From Acidobacteriaceae bacterium (GTDB taxonomy: Bacteria > Acidobacteriota > Terriglobia > Bryobacterales > Bryobacteraceae): DNA of 50,589 nt. Where the stretch lies: contig CAJCIT010000164.1 in NCBI GenBank assembly GCA_903970405.1, forward strand, positions 1 through 50,589. Reading direction: 5' to 3'. Positions 50,277 through 50,589 of this stretch are shown one piece after another. Position 1 is the stretch's first letter. The number at the start of each line of letters is the position of its first letter. The notes beneath the pieces were generated by a model. The model saw only the letters and a program-made list of their open reading frames with translations. It ran no database searches and had not been told where the DNA came from. A program made the position numbers and the translations under genes.

Positions 50277-50589
50277 CTACTGTGTGCTTGTTGCCGCCGG
50301 GGGTGGTTTGGGCAGCGGTTTCGGCATCGGGACGCGCGGCATCATCTCCGCTCGCGTCGCGGTGTTGTAGACAAACCAGGCCATGATGGCCGAGGCCTGC
50401 ATGACGTCGCCCTTCTGAACGCGGTCATACACATCCATGTTTGAGTGGTGAGTCCGGGTGCCGTACTCCATCGGATCCTGCACGAAGCTGAATCCCGGCA
50501 GGCCGATCCAGGTAAATGAAGTATGATCCGTTCCGCCCGGCCTCACGGTTGGAGGCGCGGTGGTTCCCAGCACGGCCGTGGCGCCCAGA
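50277..50589 (-). CDS. M28 family peptidase, C-terminal part
   Basis: The minus-strand frame is open from the right edge of the window to TGA/TAG at 50277, so the N-terminus lies outside. Visible residues include [20 protein letters not shown], the tyrosine/acid stretch [20 protein letters not shown] (final zinc-ligand histidine in THHSNMD) and an A/F-rich helix ([15 protein letters not shown]). This is the end of an M28-type zinc aminopeptidase/carboxypeptidase, usually secreted. The tail is Pro-rich ([14 protein letters not shown]). Metal ligands encoded upstream cannot be checked. Confidence 0.8.
   Translation of the reverse strand, partial: LGATAVLGTTAPPTVRPGGTDHTSFTWIGLPGFSFVQDPMEYGTRTHHSNMDVYDRVQKGDVMQASAIMAWFVYNTATRAEMMPRVPMPKPLPKPPPAATSTQ

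Overview
The window looks like chromosomal DNA of an acidobacterium, most likely a Bryobacterales/Solibacter-like member of Acidobacteriota. This is inferred from gene content: a VWFA-related protein of the acidobacterial type, a Tat-exported DUF1501 protein, a sedolisin with Ig-like repeats, a kinase-TPR protein near an ECF sigma factor, many secreted hydrolases, a CXXXY-type CcmE, and GC-rich coding with short palindromic repeats between genes. I saw no rRNA, tRNA, CRISPR array, intact insertion sequence or phage module.

Layout. 1-6.1 kb: the end of a TauE/SafE permease, a VWA-like secreted protein, a DUF1501 protein, a DUF2779 two-nuclease protein and a decayed toxin-antitoxin pair. 6.2-18.2 kb, nearly all minus strand: an esterase/beta-propeller fusion; an operon of ECF sigma factor, FecR-like protein and two secreted proteins of unknown function; an S9 peptidase; a membrane protein with a putative Ig domain; a cyclophilin/HD pair; and a GMC oxidoreductase with its small subunit. 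18.4-25.3 kb, plus strand: a tightly overlapping operon of phosphodiesterase, small ribbon-helix-helix-like protein and membrane-fused phosphodiesterase, then a secreted cyclophilin, an orphan Phd-type antitoxin and a repeat-rich secreted protein. 25.3-33.3 kb, minus strand: a metallophosphoesterase and a cytochrome c maturation cluster read ccmE-F-H-(CcmI-like zinc ribbon)-(secreted beta protein)-ccmA-B-C-D. 33.6-42.1 kb, plus strand: ECF sigma factor, sedolisin, a frameshifted dienelactone hydrolase and a Ser/Thr kinase with TPRs. 42.4-50.6 kb: multicopper-oxidase remnants, three coupled amidohydrolase paralogs, rpsT, a CtaA/Cox15-like protein, a zinc alcohol/glucose dehydrogenase, repeats and the end of an M28 peptidase.

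How the genes fit together. The ccm cluster and the CtaA-like protein point to respiratory heme-protein assembly. The hydrolases, peptidases, esterase and amidohydrolases point to scavenging of organic matter in the periplasm or outside the cell. Two sigma-factor neighbourhoods suggest stimulus-responsive control of secreted proteins.

The most unusual items are: (i) the phosphodiesterase / small protein / phosphodiesterase operon, whose last gene looks like a fusion of a membrane protein with a former lipoprotein enzyme; (ii) the CXXXY ccm cluster with two accessory genes; (iii) the amidohydrolase triplet in which only the middle copy keeps the metal-binding HxH; (iv) a TA locus where one extra A would explain loss of both reading frames; and (v) several families of short palindromic repeats. 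All functional statements rest on reading motifs by eye; no database search was run.
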